DNA from: CAZIVO01 sp964542765
GTDB taxonomy: Bacteria > Planctomycetota > UBA1135 > UBA2386
Direction of reading: 5' to 3'
Length of the DNA stretch: 64,000 nt
NCBI GenBank assembly: GCA_964542765.1
Contig: CAZIVO010000003.1
Span: 11,677 to 75,676, forward strand
Made by a program: the position numbers and the translations under genes. How positions within the stretch are numbered: position 1 is the first letter of the stretch; each line of letters begins with the position of its first letter. Below are positions 34,480-43,569 of this stretch, piece by piece. A model generated the notes under the pieces. The model was not told where the DNA came from. It did no database searches and was given only the letters and a program-made list of their open reading frames with translations.

Positions 34480-37146
34480 TTACCTGCCCCGCAGGAGAAG
34501 TTCCGAATACTGATCGGGGACGATTTTTGGCTCGGTTTCCTGGCCGATGATGATCGTCGCGCGGATCAGGATGAGGATCTTCATGTTCTGCACGTAGTTC
34601 CCCTTGCGGCTGAACAGGAAAGAGAGCCCTGGAAGATCGCCCAGAATGGGGATCTTGGAGTTCATCTGCTGCTTTTCTGCCAGTTTCATGCCACCGAGCA
34701 TCAAGGTGCCGCCATCGGGCATGGTGACGGTTGTTCGGACCCGTTGCAGGGTTACTCGAGGAAGCTGGATCTGAACCGGCTGTCCGACGCCAAGCGTCGT
34801 GACGAAGTTCGGGATGGGCTTCTCAAGGGTCATGACCGTCGGTCGCAACTCCATGGTGATGAACTTGCGGTCAGCCGAGACCACGGGTCGCACATCCAGA
34901 ACAACGCCGTCACGGACGACATCGACCACCGGGTTTGCAACCGATGCGGCTTGGGCGATCTCGACCTCGAAATCGCGGATGTAGGAGGTGTGCTGCAACA
35001 CCGACATATTGGCGCGGGTGTTGTTGTAGACGATCAGCCGTGGCGCAGTGATCTCCTGGCGACGCTCTTGTTTTGAGACGGCGCGCAAGATGACTTCGAG
35101 TTCGGTGTCGTCCAAGAAGGTGTACTGAAGTGCCAGCCCGCCACTGTTCTGCAGGCGCCCTTCGCCGCCCAAGGTGCGGTCGAAGAGGTTCTCGGTGCGG
35201 GCCATGATGTCGCCATCACCTCCGTCATCGAAGAATATGCCGGGCTCCGTGCCGGTGCCGGGTGCGCCGGGTGTTGCGGGATTGATCAGCTCGCGGCGAC
35301 CGAAATCGTCAAAGCCAGCGTTCTGGCGATTGTTCCTCTCGAGTCCGCGTCCGGGTGTGCCTTCCGGCGCTTGATTGCCCAGTCCCCGGAAGTCGACGCC
35401 GACATCTTCGAGGAAGCTGTCTTCAACCTTCAGGAAGCGGGTTTCAATATCGACCTGGATACCGACGGCCTGACGAAGGTCGCTGAGCAGGTCGCTGATC
35501 TTGCCGTGGACTGTCTTGTTATGGCGGATCAGGAGCACGCCACGTTGCTCCGTGAGATTGGCTTCGCCAGCATCCCACGAGTCAGGGTCGATGTTGGCGC
35601 GGATGATATCTGTCAACTTGCTGGCATCCACGACGGTGGGCCTGGGCTCCTCGTCCTCCTCCTCGAAATACTCTTCTTCATCGCCAGGGGCCTTCAGTTT
35701 GAGTTCGCGCCCTGGCTTGTCGGAGACGCCTTGCACGAGATCCCGGACCTCATACTGGACCAGATACATTTTGCCGCCGGCGTTTTCGGGGGTGACCAGA
35801 TGGACCACGCCATTTCCGATCTTCCAGCGGATGCCGGTCAAGTTGCCGATCACGTCGAGTGCGCGTTCCACTGACATGGGCGGCAGGTTGAAGTCGGTGA
35901 GGGTCGTGGTATCCGTGTCGAGTTCCTTGACTTCGGCGGAGACGATGAAGTTGACCTCGGTAACCTTGGCGTAGTGCTGTGCCCAGTCTTCCACCGCTGC
36001 TTCCGCGACGCGGTGCTCCAGCGATGTGGCGCGTAGTTTCCCGACGATGGCCTTTTCTTCAGGCGACTCGAGTTCGTCATCCGGGGTGAACTGCAGAGGT
36101 TTGCGCTCGCGCACGATGGCCCATCGTTCGAGGTCATACTGGATGACGTCGATCTGGGTGACGTCACCGGAGTTCAGATCGTCGAAGGTCTTGGTCCACT
36201 CGGCCTTCCAATCCTGGCGGAGGACGTCGAGATTGGTCTCGTGACGCGCTCGCTCGGCGAGTTTGCGTAGAGCCTTGGCATGGGTGTTGGCGGAGTCGAA
36301 GGCGAGGGCCTCATCGATCAGATTGATGGATTTTGCGTAGTTGCCGATCTGGAAGTCGAAGTTCGCCTGCTCCAGCAAGAGTTTTGCCTTTTGGTCCCGA
36401 GCGATGCGCATCGCCCTTTCCTTCTCGGCGAGTTCGGCTTGTGAGGCAGCGATACGAGCCTTCTCGGCATAGGCATCGGCCTTGACCTTGCCCATCTCGG
36501 CCGAGCGCATGGTGGCTTCGATCTGTCCCTCGAGATCCGTCCCTGGTTGGTAGAAGGGTGAGTAGCGCAGGATGAGAAGAGAGCGCCGGAGAGCTTCGAT
36601 AGCGTCTCCAAAACGTCCGGCTTCGATGTGGGCATTACCGACAGCGAGTTCCCTGCGGGCACGGAAGCGCGTCTGCTGGCTGGCGACCTGGGATTCCTGG
36701 ACCTTGTCGGAGAAGGTTTTCTCAACGCTCGGCTTTTCGAGTCCGAGAGCATCGCGGGCGGTCAACAGGATGTTGCGTGCATCCTTGTTGGTCGAGTCGA
36801 TCTCCAGCACTTCGGAGGCGATGCGGGCGGCGTCTGACCAGAGTCGCAACTCCATCGATTTGCGCGCCTCTTCGATCGAGCGACGGATGATGAAGCCTCT
36901 CTGCTGTCGGCCGACGGTCGGTCCGGGGTCTTGGGCTGTGCTCGATGGCTCGGCTGCTTCTTTTTCGCTCGTAGCTACGGGCGTGGCACCGGAGTCATCG
37001 GGCGTGGCACCGGAGTCATCGGGCGTGGTGACTACGTCATCGGGCGCGGCAGCTGCGTCATCGGCCGGTGGTGTACCGGAGCACGAGTTGAGGCTGAGCC
37101 ATGCGAGTGCAAGAACGCCTGAGCGAAACAAGAGGGCAAACTTCAT
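34480..37146 (-). CDS. Secretin-like outer-membrane lipoprotein with TPR N-terminus (A)
   Basis: An 888-residue secretin-family protein and probable lipoprotein (LNSC, Cys22). After a Pro/Asp/Thr-rich linker with PDDSGAT repeats come TPR and coiled-coil parts (about 85-300), then N-domains (FNLPPMSVERALDVIGNLTG, RGVLLIRHNKTVHGKISDLL), and the secretin core (DGVVLDVRPVVSADRKFITM, TMPDGGTLMLGGMKLAE, LSFLFSRKGNYVQ). It shares with the other secretin-like protein the motif FFDDGGDGDIMARTENLF between residues about 635 and 655. An acidic insert (EEEYFEEEDEEP) lies before the second N-domain. It is the first gene of the minus-strand envelope cluster and has about 100 bases of possible leader. Confidence 0.87.
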   Translation of the reverse strand: MKFALLFRSGVLALAWLSLNSCSGTPPADDAAAAPDDVVTTPDDSGATPDDSGATPVATSEKEAAEPSSTAQDPGPTVGRQQRGFIIRRSIEEARKSMELRLWSDAARIASEVLEIDSTNKDARNILLTARDALGLEKPSVEKTFSDKVQESQVASQQTRFRARRELAVGNAHIEAGRFGDAIEALRRSLLILRYSPFYQPGTDLEGQIEATMRSAEMGKVKADAYAEKARIAASQAELAEKERAMRIARDQKAKLLLEQANFDFQIGNYAKSINLIDEALAFDSANTHAKALRKLAERARHETNLDVLRQDWKAEWTKTFDDLNSGDVTQIDVIQYDLERWAIVRERKPLQFTPDDELESPEEKAIVGKLRATSLEHRVAEAAVEDWAQHYAKVTEVNFIVSAEVKELDTDTTTLTDFNLPPMSVERALDVIGNLTGIRWKIGNGVVHLVTPENAGGKMYLVQYEVRDLVQGVSDKPGRELKLKAPGDEEEYFEEEDEEPRPTVVDASKLTDIIRANIDPDSWDAGEANLTEQRGVLLIRHNKTVHGKISDLLSDLRQAVGIQVDIETRFLKVEDSFLEDVGVDFRGLGNQAPEGTPGRGLERNNRQNAGFDDFGRRELINPATPGAPGTGTEPGIFFDDGGDGDIMARTENLFDRTLGGEGRLQNSGGLALQYTFLDDTELEVILRAVSKQERRQEITAPRLIVYNNTRANMSVLQHTSYIRDFEVEIAQAASVANPVVDVVRDGVVLDVRPVVSADRKFITMELRPTVMTLEKPIPNFVTTLGVGQPVQIQLPRVTLQRVRTTVTMPDGGTLMLGGMKLAEKQQMNSKIPILGDLPGLSFLFSRKGNYVQNMKILILIRATIIIGQETEPKIVPDQYSELLLRGR

Positions 37147-37303
37147 GCTGCTTTCCTGAAAGATGGGGTCAGGAGCGGAAATCTTAGGGCGAGCGTCTGT
37201 ATATGAGAGGGGTCTTTGCCGGGACGATGAGCCGCAGCCCGGATCCCGGAAAAGGGCCTACAAAAGTTACTGGCCATGCGACGATCGGTCAAGGGAGCCT
37301 GCC

Positions 37304-38083
37304 CTAAGGTCTTTTTCTGACCGGGATTTCCGGCAAGCCGAGTCGTCGGTTGACCCGTTTGATGTCCTCCCAGGTATCAGCCTTCGCGGAGGGCTGCCGG
37401 AGCAGATAAGCCGGATGCCAGGTCGCGACCACGGTAATCCCGTTGATTTCGAGGTCTTGGCCACGCAGGCGGCGCATCGGCAGGGTCGTGGAAAGGAGGT
37501 TTTGTGCCGCCACCCGGCCCAGCGTGACGATGACTTCTGGCTCGATGATCTCGATTTGCCGGCGCAGGAAGGGCAGGCAAGCGCCCACCTCATCGGGCTG
37601 TGGGTCACGATTGCCCGGAGGCCGGCACTTGTTGACGTTGGCGATGAAGACTTCGGGGCGTGAAAGGCCCATGGCATTTTCGATGATTTTGTCCAGGAGT
37701 TGGCCCGCAGGCCCCACGAAAGGGCGTCCCTGCCGGTCTTCCTGCTGGCCAGGAGCTTCGCCGATGAACATGACCCGGGCATTTGCCGAGCCTTCACCGA
37801 AAACCAGTTGCTGGCGGTTTTCGTGCAATCGGCACCGGATACAAGGGCCGATTTCCTCCCGGAGGGCATCGAGAGCCTCCTGTCGTGAAGAGGCCGGGTC
37901 GAGCACTGGGTTCACCGCTTCCGTCTTGCCGGGCACGCCGAGGGGAAAGTCACCCCCGTAACAGGCGGCGGCATGGCGGAGGTGCAAGATGAGGGATGTG
38001 CACGTGTCGGGCATGGCGGCTTGAGTATGACGTGAGAGGGCATCAGATTCAGGTCCGAACAGATTTATGATCCGCGTCTCCAT
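37304..38083 (-). CDS. Uracil-DNA glycosylase, family 4 (iron-sulfur type)
   Basis: DNA repair enzyme that removes uracil from DNA. Family motifs are MFIGEAPGQQEDRQGRPFVG (GEAPG active site) and ATWHPAYLLR near the C-terminus (HPA/S loop). The cysteines for a 4Fe-4S cluster are visible: CIRC near the middle, then the Cys of NVNKCRPPGNRDP and the one in VGACLPFLRR. About 60 residues precede the conserved part and carry no motif. ATG 38083 gives 259 residues, normal for the family; a second ATG at 38014 is possible. The gene is divergent from the TMTC-like gene, with 118 bases between. Confidence 0.93.
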   Translation of the reverse strand: METRIINLFGPESDALSRHTQAAMPDTCTSLILHLRHAAACYGGDFPLGVPGKTEAVNPVLDPASSRQEALDALREEIGPCIRCRLHENRQQLVFGEGSANARVMFIGEAPGQQEDRQGRPFVGPAGQLLDKIIENAMGLSRPEVFIANVNKCRPPGNRDPQPDEVGACLPFLRRQIEIIEPEVIVTLGRVAAQNLLSTTLPMRRLRGQDLEINGITVVATWHPAYLLRQPSAKADTWEDIKRVNRRLGLPEIPVRKRP

Positions 38084-38201
38084 GGGCGAGTTTCGTGGCC
38101 GGGCGGTCCCTTCGCGGGACTCATGGGTGGGTGATGGAATTCGTCCACGAAGACGCTTGCCGTAGCGGTGGGCTGTCGGCGTTATCATCCTTTGCGTCCG
38201 A

Positions 38202-41072
38202 ATGAAGCAGACACAGAGATTGTTGGTGGGGTGGAGATCGTTGCTGGCGCTCACCGTGCTGGCGGCTCTGGTCTACCATGGTGTCACCGGGGCGAGTTTT
38301 CTCAACCAGGACGACGTTCTGTTCTTCGGACCCGAGAACCCGCAAATGCGGGCGGCGATGGGTGGAGATCTCGGCGCCCTGCTCGATCCGCGCCGGACGA
38401 TCGCCAATGCCTACCTTCCGGTCAGCCATCTGAGCCTGCTGGCGGATGTCTGGCTGATCGGTGACGGTGGCGCTGCGGTCTGGCCCCACCTCCACTCGCT
38501 TTTCCTGCATCTCGCGGCCGCTTTCATCTTGGCGCGGTTGCTCGGGCAGCTTGGCTTGACCCGTGCCAGCAGCACCGCGGCGGCGGCATTGTTCCTCGTG
38601 CACCCGGCCCTGGTGGAGTCGGTGGCCTGGATCGCCAGCCGTAAGGATCTGCTGTCGGGCCTGTTTTCTTTCCTGTGTCTTTCGGCCGTTGCAAGGCATG
38701 CGCTGGTGCCGCGCCACCGAACCGTTGCCATGGCCATGATCTGGGCCGTCCTAGCCCTTTACTCGAAGGGCACGGCGGTTGTGCTCGCCCTGTTGGCACC
38801 GGTGGTGGTCTCCCTGGTGGCCGGCAGTCTCCGAGGGCGGTGGCGATTGTCGGCGTCGATCGCTTCGCTGGCTTTCCTCGCCGGCCTGCATCATTCCTGG
38901 GTCGCGGCCGGAGAGGGCACGCTGCAGACACTCGACTTCGCCACCCGCACCCTGCAGATCCCGGGTGCCTTCGCCCATTATCTGGGCACGATCGTCTGGC
39001 CGACCGGGCTGAACATCCACTATCCCGAGGTCAAGACGCTCTCGATCTTCGTTGCCAACTGGCTGCTCGGCCTCGCCAGCTTCGGTCTACCGCTGCTCGG
39101 TCTCATGCTTTGGCATCGTGGTCATCGGCAAGCCGGCGCAGGCATCATCATGGCTTGCCTGGCGCTTTTGCCCTTCAACACGGCCTACCCTGCTTCGGCG
39201 ATTGCCGCCGCTGACCGTTATCTCTACCTCGTCGTGCCCTGGTTCGCGTTCGCGTTCGTGAGCATGTTCGGGTCGAGGAGTCGGATGGGGCTTTCGCTGG
39301 TCGTCATCGCGGTGCTGCCCATGGGCTGGTTGGCTCATTCCCGGGTGGCCGAGTTTCGTGACAGCCGTACCTTGTGGGCGAGCAGTCTTGCCACCGAACC
39401 GGAGAACGCGGTTGCTTGCTTGAACCTCGCCGAGGCGCTGCAACATACCGCCCCCGACCGCGCCTTCGAACTGGCCGCATCGGCGGTCAAGCACGCTCGC
39501 TATATCGAGCACCGGCTTCGATCGGAACTCACCGTGAGCCGACTTGCACGGGCGAGGGGCAGTCTTGCAGAGGCAGCGGTGCATGCGGAGGTCGCTTGCA
39601 CCGTGGCCGATGAGATTTTGGCACCCGAACCTCGCCGCGAAGCTTTCGTCCGGGCGGCGGTACACGCTGCGAATGTTGCGATCGCTGACGAAAAACCAGA
39701 GCCAGCGCAGGAGTATCTCGAGAAGGCTCTCGCACGCTACCCCGAGCACCCCCTGGTCCGTTCGCAACAGGCCCTGATGCTCTTGCGAGGGAGCATTCGG
39801 AAGGGGCTGGACCCAGAGGGCCACGTTGCTGATGACGCTGTGGCGGCGCGGGCGGAAGAGCTCTTGGAAGCAGCTCTCGGCGAGGACCCTGGCCATTTCT
39901 GGGCCCTGATCGTCAAGGCGCATTGGCAGGCAGCCCGCGGCCATTACCTGACGGCTCACAGGACCTTCAAGAAGGCGGCCGCGGCTGATCCACGCCGTCC
40001 GGAGCCCTGGGTTTCCCTGGCTGATTTGCTGCTGGCCACGGGTGAGCCGGCAGATGCCGAACAAGTGGTTCGCCAAGCGCTGGCAGGGGGTTTCAGCAAG
40101 GAACCGGACTTGCAGGTCAGGCTCGCCTACGCTTTGCACGCCCAGGGTCGCCTCGATGATGCCCGCCGCTATTTCGAGGACTATCTGCGGCTGCGCCCCC
40201 AGGATCTGGCGATCAAGAGAGTGCTGGCCGGAGTGCTCGTGGCCGACGCGACGCGAAGGCTGAATCAGCTGGCTCCCACTGAACTTGCGGAGCGCGTGCA
40301 GCGCGTCAGGGAACTGGACCCGCAAGATCCCAAGGGTGATCTTCTCGAGGGAGTCCTCGAGCGGCACCGGCGTCGCATGGACAGGGCTCTGGTGTTGCTG
40401 GAGAAGGCTTTCGCGGCCTTGCCCGAGGACAGGGACGCCCGCCGCTACCTCGCCGAGACCTGCCGCGACCGCGGTTACCAGCTGCTTTCCGCCGATGGGG
40501 TTCGCGAATCGGCGCTCGATCATTTTCGACGATTTGTCGATATCGCGCCGCCAGCGGTGCCCATAGCAGCAGCGGAGGGCATCTTGCGGACCCACTGGAA
40601 GAGGTGGAACGATCGGGGTATCGCGGCATTCAACATGGCGAAAGAGGTTTCTCGGAAGGCTCTGGGAGCCGGGATCTCTCCCGAGCGAGTGTCCTTGCAG
40701 CGTCGGGCGACCGAGCATCTCGGCGAGGCCGAAGCGGCGTTTCGGCGGTGCTTGTTCCTCTTGCCCACCGAGCCGGAGGCCGCGCGCCAGCTGGCGGTGG
40801 TTCTCATCGAAGGGGGAGGTAAGGATCGTCTGGAAGAGGCGCTGAGACATCTGGAGGCCGCTGAATCGGTCAATCGCAGGCTCGGGATGGATGTGGCCTC
40901 TTGCGTGCTCTATCAGGTGTGGGCACTGCGCGGGCTCGAGCGGGACCAAGAGGCTCTCAAGCGAGGTCGCCGCTATTTCGAATCCCCTCCGCCGGCTCCG
41001 GCATCGGCCAAAGTTCTCGAGCGGCTGCGAGCACAACTCGCCGAGATTGAAGGCGGTCGCTCTAAACGATAA
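38202..41072 (+). CDS. TMTC-like multi-spanning membrane protein with TPR repeats
   Basis: The first ~390 residues hold about ten membrane helices with motifs of the TMTC/DUF1736-type O-glycosyltransferase-like proteins: LFLVHPALVESVAWIASRKD, LYSKGTAVVLALLAPVV, and AADRYLYLVVPWFAF. The other 560 residues are TPR solenoid (TAHRTFKKAAAADPRRPEPW, GRLDDARRYFEDYLRLRPQD). In eukaryotic TMTCs this architecture transfers mannose to proteins; bacterial members are uncharacterised to my knowledge. At 956 residues the length suits the family. The Asp pair near the N-terminus (FLNQDDVLFF) could be the catalytic acidic site. ATG 38202 stands at the start of the first helix. Confidence 0.85.
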   Translation: MKQTQRLLVGWRSLLALTVLAALVYHGVTGASFLNQDDVLFFGPENPQMRAAMGGDLGALLDPRRTIANAYLPVSHLSLLADVWLIGDGGAAVWPHLHSLFLHLAAAFILARLLGQLGLTRASSTAAAALFLVHPALVESVAWIASRKDLLSGLFSFLCLSAVARHALVPRHRTVAMAMIWAVLALYSKGTAVVLALLAPVVVSLVAGSLRGRWRLSASIASLAFLAGLHHSWVAAGEGTLQTLDFATRTLQIPGAFAHYLGTIVWPTGLNIHYPEVKTLSIFVANWLLGLASFGLPLLGLMLWHRGHRQAGAGIIMACLALLPFNTAYPASAIAAADRYLYLVVPWFAFAFVSMFGSRSRMGLSLVVIAVLPMGWLAHSRVAEFRDSRTLWASSLATEPENAVACLNLAEALQHTAPDRAFELAASAVKHARYIEHRLRSELTVSRLARARGSLAEAAVHAEVACTVADEILAPEPRREAFVRAAVHAANVAIADEKPEPAQEYLEKALARYPEHPLVRSQQALMLLRGSIRKGLDPEGHVADDAVAARAEELLEAALGEDPGHFWALIVKAHWQAARGHYLTAHRTFKKAAAADPRRPEPWVSLADLLLATGEPADAEQVVRQALAGGFSKEPDLQVRLAYALHAQGRLDDARRYFEDYLRLRPQDLAIKRVLAGVLVADATRRLNQLAPTELAERVQRVRELDPQDPKGDLLEGVLERHRRRMDRALVLLEKAFAALPEDRDARRYLAETCRDRGYQLLSADGVRESALDHFRRFVDIAPPAVPIAAAEGILRTHWKRWNDRGIAAFNMAKEVSRKALGAGISPERVSLQRRATEHLGEAEAAFRRCLFLLPTEPEAARQLAVVLIEGGGKDRLEEALRHLEAAESVNRRLGMDVASCVLYQVWALRGLERDQEALKRGRRYFESPPPAPASAKVLERLRAQLAEIEGGRSKR

Positions 41073-41180
41073 GGTAAGACCCGAAATGCCGAAGCGGTCA
41101 GCATCGGCGAGTTCAGGCGGTGGGTTACAACAGAGAATATGAGCCGCACCAGATCATGGTGTCGAGCTGGGAGGGATCGG

Positions 41181-41975
41181 ATGGCGAAGAAAGGTAAGGA
41201 CCTCTTCGAGTTGCTTCGGGCACGGCAGGGTCGATCGGTGGGACGGAGCCCGCGACCAGCACCTCGGCAAAAAGCGCCTCCCAGCCCCCTCAGTCAGATT
41301 GCTGAGACGATGCGGAGCTGGGGATGGCGGGCGCTGGAGGCCATGAAACTCACCAAGAAGGCCGGTGGCAAGGTGGCTCGTTCCCGTCCGACCGGCAAGA
41401 GTCAAACAGGTAAGAATCGTCAAGCAGGCAAGGACCGTAAGGGTGTGCGAGAGGTGTCCGCATCCCCGGTGGTTTCGGGTCTTCAGCTCACGAGGATGGG
41501 CCTCGCAGCTCTCGTGCTGGTCTGTCTGGGCGCTGGATTCCTCGCCGGAAGTTGGCTTGCGCCAACCGAGGCGGCTGGTTCTGGAGAGGGCCTCATGGTC
41601 CGCCGGCCCTCCCTGGGCAGCTGGGTGCTGACGCCCGAGGAGCGGCAGGAAGAGGTAAAAACCCTCTCGAAGTATTTCTTTGTCCTGCTACAGTTCCCCG
41701 GCTCCGAACGGGACCGAGCCAGCAGATTGGCGCGTTTCCTGAGGAACCAAGGCATTGAGACCGCGCGGATCCACAACTTCACGGTGGAGAAAACGCGACA
41801 GTCGCGATGGGTGGTACTCGTTTACGTTCCGCAGCAGACCAAAGATAGCGCGGAACGCGAGGCACCTGCCGTGCTCGAAAAGCTCAAGGCCGTGTCACTG
41901 CCTACGTTTGAACCTGGTTTTGCGAAGAGGCTCGCCGAGCTGTCGGCGGGCAACGATTTGATGCAACTACGCTGA
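41181..41975 (+). CDS. Membrane protein with SPOR-like C-terminus
   Basis: A 264-residue protein with a basic, Pro/Lys-rich cytoplasmic N-terminus (KKAGGKVARSRPTGK region), one membrane helix near 115-135 (LAALVLVCLGAGFLAGSWLA), and a C-terminal domain that resembles SPOR modules (YFFVLLQFPGSERDRASRLA, WVVLVYVPQQT). SPOR domains bind denuded peptidoglycan at division sites; the match here is by feel, and I give it moderate weight. The start ATG 41181 has a good purine-rich ribosome site (gggagg); an upstream ATG at 41139 has none. The small basic protein gene follows 42 bases after. Confidence 0.65.
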   Translation: MAKKGKDLFELLRARQGRSVGRSPRPAPRQKAPPSPLSQIAETMRSWGWRALEAMKLTKKAGGKVARSRPTGKSQTGKNRQAGKDRKGVREVSASPVVSGLQLTRMGLAALVLVCLGAGFLAGSWLAPTEAAGSGEGLMVRRPSLGSWVLTPEERQEEVKTLSKYFFVLLQFPGSERDRASRLARFLRNQGIETARIHNFTVEKTRQSRWVVLVYVPQQTKDSAEREAPAVLEKLKAVSLPTFEPGFAKRLAELSAGNDLMQLR

Positions 41976-42017
41976 CGCAATTACGCCGAGGCAATTGAAC
42001 TACTGGACTGATCTGGA

Positions 42018-42281
42018 ATGTCGATTCATTCGAGCTTGAGGATTGCCGGCGCACTCAAAGGCCAGCGCAATGTCTGGACACGTGCGGAGAGGATTGCGGC
42101 TTTGCGGAACAATGGGCTCTGGGCCGATGGCGATTCCGTTCTCGGCTTGCCGAAGGTGCGCACGAGCTTCAAGGTGAAGACGAAGAAGCAGATGAAGGCC
42201 GCTGCTGCCGATGGTCCCTCCGCAGAGGCGGGTGAAGGCGGCGAGGCTCCTGTGGAAGCCGAGGGCACCCCCGGTTCATAG
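42018..42281 (+). CDS. Small basic protein of the PVC-superphylum family
   Basis: Short basic protein beginning MSIHSSLRIAGALKGQRNVW and continuing TRAERIAALRNNGLWADGDS and LGLPKVRTSFKVKTKKQ. From memory this is the family TIGR04137, found in Planctomycetes, Verrucomicrobia and Chlamydiae and thought to act with nucleic acid or ribosomes. The conserved part is the first 60 residues; an Ala/Glu/Gly-rich tail of about 25 residues follows (AEAGEGGEAPVEAEGTPG). The gene is the strongest taxonomic hint in the window. The exact function is not known. Confidence 0.85.
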   Translation: MSIHSSLRIAGALKGQRNVWTRAERIAALRNNGLWADGDSVLGLPKVRTSFKVKTKKQMKAAAADGPSAEAGEGGEAPVEAEGTPGS

Positions 42282-42447
42282 GGTCCGCAGCGGTGCTGGC
42301 GGCCGCATCTTGAACCTTCTGCTCACATGGTGAACTGCCAGGGTGCTGCTTGTGCTGTCGGCGTGTATCCGGGCCATTTCGGCGGTTTGAGCCTCCTGAC
42401 CATCGGTCGGGTATCGTCCCCGGTGAGGATCTGCTACCTTGAAATCC

Positions 42448-43569
42448 ATGCGGTCAGACCTCGCCAAACGAATGGAGTCCATCCGGCCCAGCGGCATCCG
42501 GAGGATCTTCGAACTCATCGAGAGCATGGAGGACCCGATCAATCTTTCGATCGGTCAAGCGCATTTCCGGACTCCAGAACCTCTGGTGGAGGCTGCGTGC
42601 AAGGCTCTGCGTGATGGCCATAGCCGCTACACGACGACCCAGGGTTTGCCGGGGCTGAACGAGCGGATTCTGGGCAATATCGAGGAGCGCTATGGTTGCC
42701 GGCCCGAATCGACTTTGGTGACTTCGGGTGTCTCGGGCGGGATCATGATGGCGTTCCTCGCCTTGCTGGACCCGGGCGATGAAGTGTTGCTGCCGGACCC
42801 TAACTTCATGATGTACCAGCGGCTGGCGGCGATCTGCGGCGCAGAGATTCGCTATTACGACATGTATCCCAGTTGGGGTGTCGATCTTGCCGAGGTCGAA
42901 GAGGCTGTGACCGAGAAGACCAAGATCGTTTTCCTGAACAGCCCGAGCAATCCAACCGGCGGTGTGCTGGATCGCGAGCAGATAGCAGGCCTTGTCGCGG
43001 CTGCGGAGAAGGTGGGGGCCTTCATCGTCTCGGACGAGATTTACGATTCCTTCGTCTACGACCAGGAGCATGTTTCGCCCCTGTCCATGAGCGACCGCGT
43101 GATCCATCTCGGTGGCTACAGCAAGACCTACTTCGTGCCCGGCTGGCGGATGGGCTATGCCACCGGGCCGGCGGCGGTTATCGATGCGATGCAGACGCTA
43201 CAGCAGTTCAGTTATGTTTGCGCGCCAGCACCGTTTCAGCATGCGATCCTGGAAGCTGCTTTCGATCTGGATGTGGGTGATTACGTCGATGCTTACCGCA
43301 GCAATCGGGACTTCGTTGTCGAAAATCTGCATCCGTCCTTTCAGGTCGTGCGGCCCGGGGGGTCCTTCTATGCCTTTCCGTCCTATCCCCCGGGCATCGC
43401 CGAACCGGTGTTCATGGAGGCTGCTCTCGGTCGCGGCATCCTGACCGTCCCCGGGAGCGCCTTCTCGCGTCGGGACACGAACTTCCGGATTTCTTTCGCG
43501 GTCGATGATGTGATGCTCAAGCGGGGAATTTCGGGACTCAACGAATTGGCAGAGCAGTTCAAGGAATGA
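42448..43569 (+). CDS. PLP-dependent aminotransferase, class I/II
   Basis: Fold-type I aminotransferase of the aspartate/aromatic family. The PLP lysine lies in GGYSKTYFVPGWRMGY, the PLP-phosphate and ring contacts in NSPSNPTGG and IVSDEIYDSF, and the arginine for the substrate carboxylate near the C-terminus in RDTNFRISFA. At 373 residues it is of normal length. Start ATG 42448 is chosen; TTG 42439 is in frame. Substrate cannot be told. The stop overlaps an ATG (ATGA) of the next frame, which begins with a stretch like the N-terminus of QueE. Confidence 0.93.
   Translation: MRSDLAKRMESIRPSGIRRIFELIESMEDPINLSIGQAHFRTPEPLVEAACKALRDGHSRYTTTQGLPGLNERILGNIEERYGCRPESTLVTSGVSGGIMMAFLALLDPGDEVLLPDPNFMMYQRLAAICGAEIRYYDMYPSWGVDLAEVEEAVTEKTKIVFLNSPSNPTGGVLDREQIAGLVAAAEKVGAFIVSDEIYDSFVYDQEHVSPLSMSDRVIHLGGYSKTYFVPGWRMGYATGPAAVIDAMQTLQQFSYVCAPAPFQHAILEAAFDLDVGDYVDAYRSNRDFVVENLHPSFQVVRPGGSFYAFPSYPPGIAEPVFMEAALGRGILTVPGSAFSRRDTNFRISFAVDDVMLKRGISGLNELAEQFKE

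Noticed and set aside
39087..41036. 649-codon minus-strand open frame over the TMTC-like gene
   Set aside because: Codon phasing and known motifs favour the plus strand; the antisense frame reads as Arg/Pro/His-rich noise.
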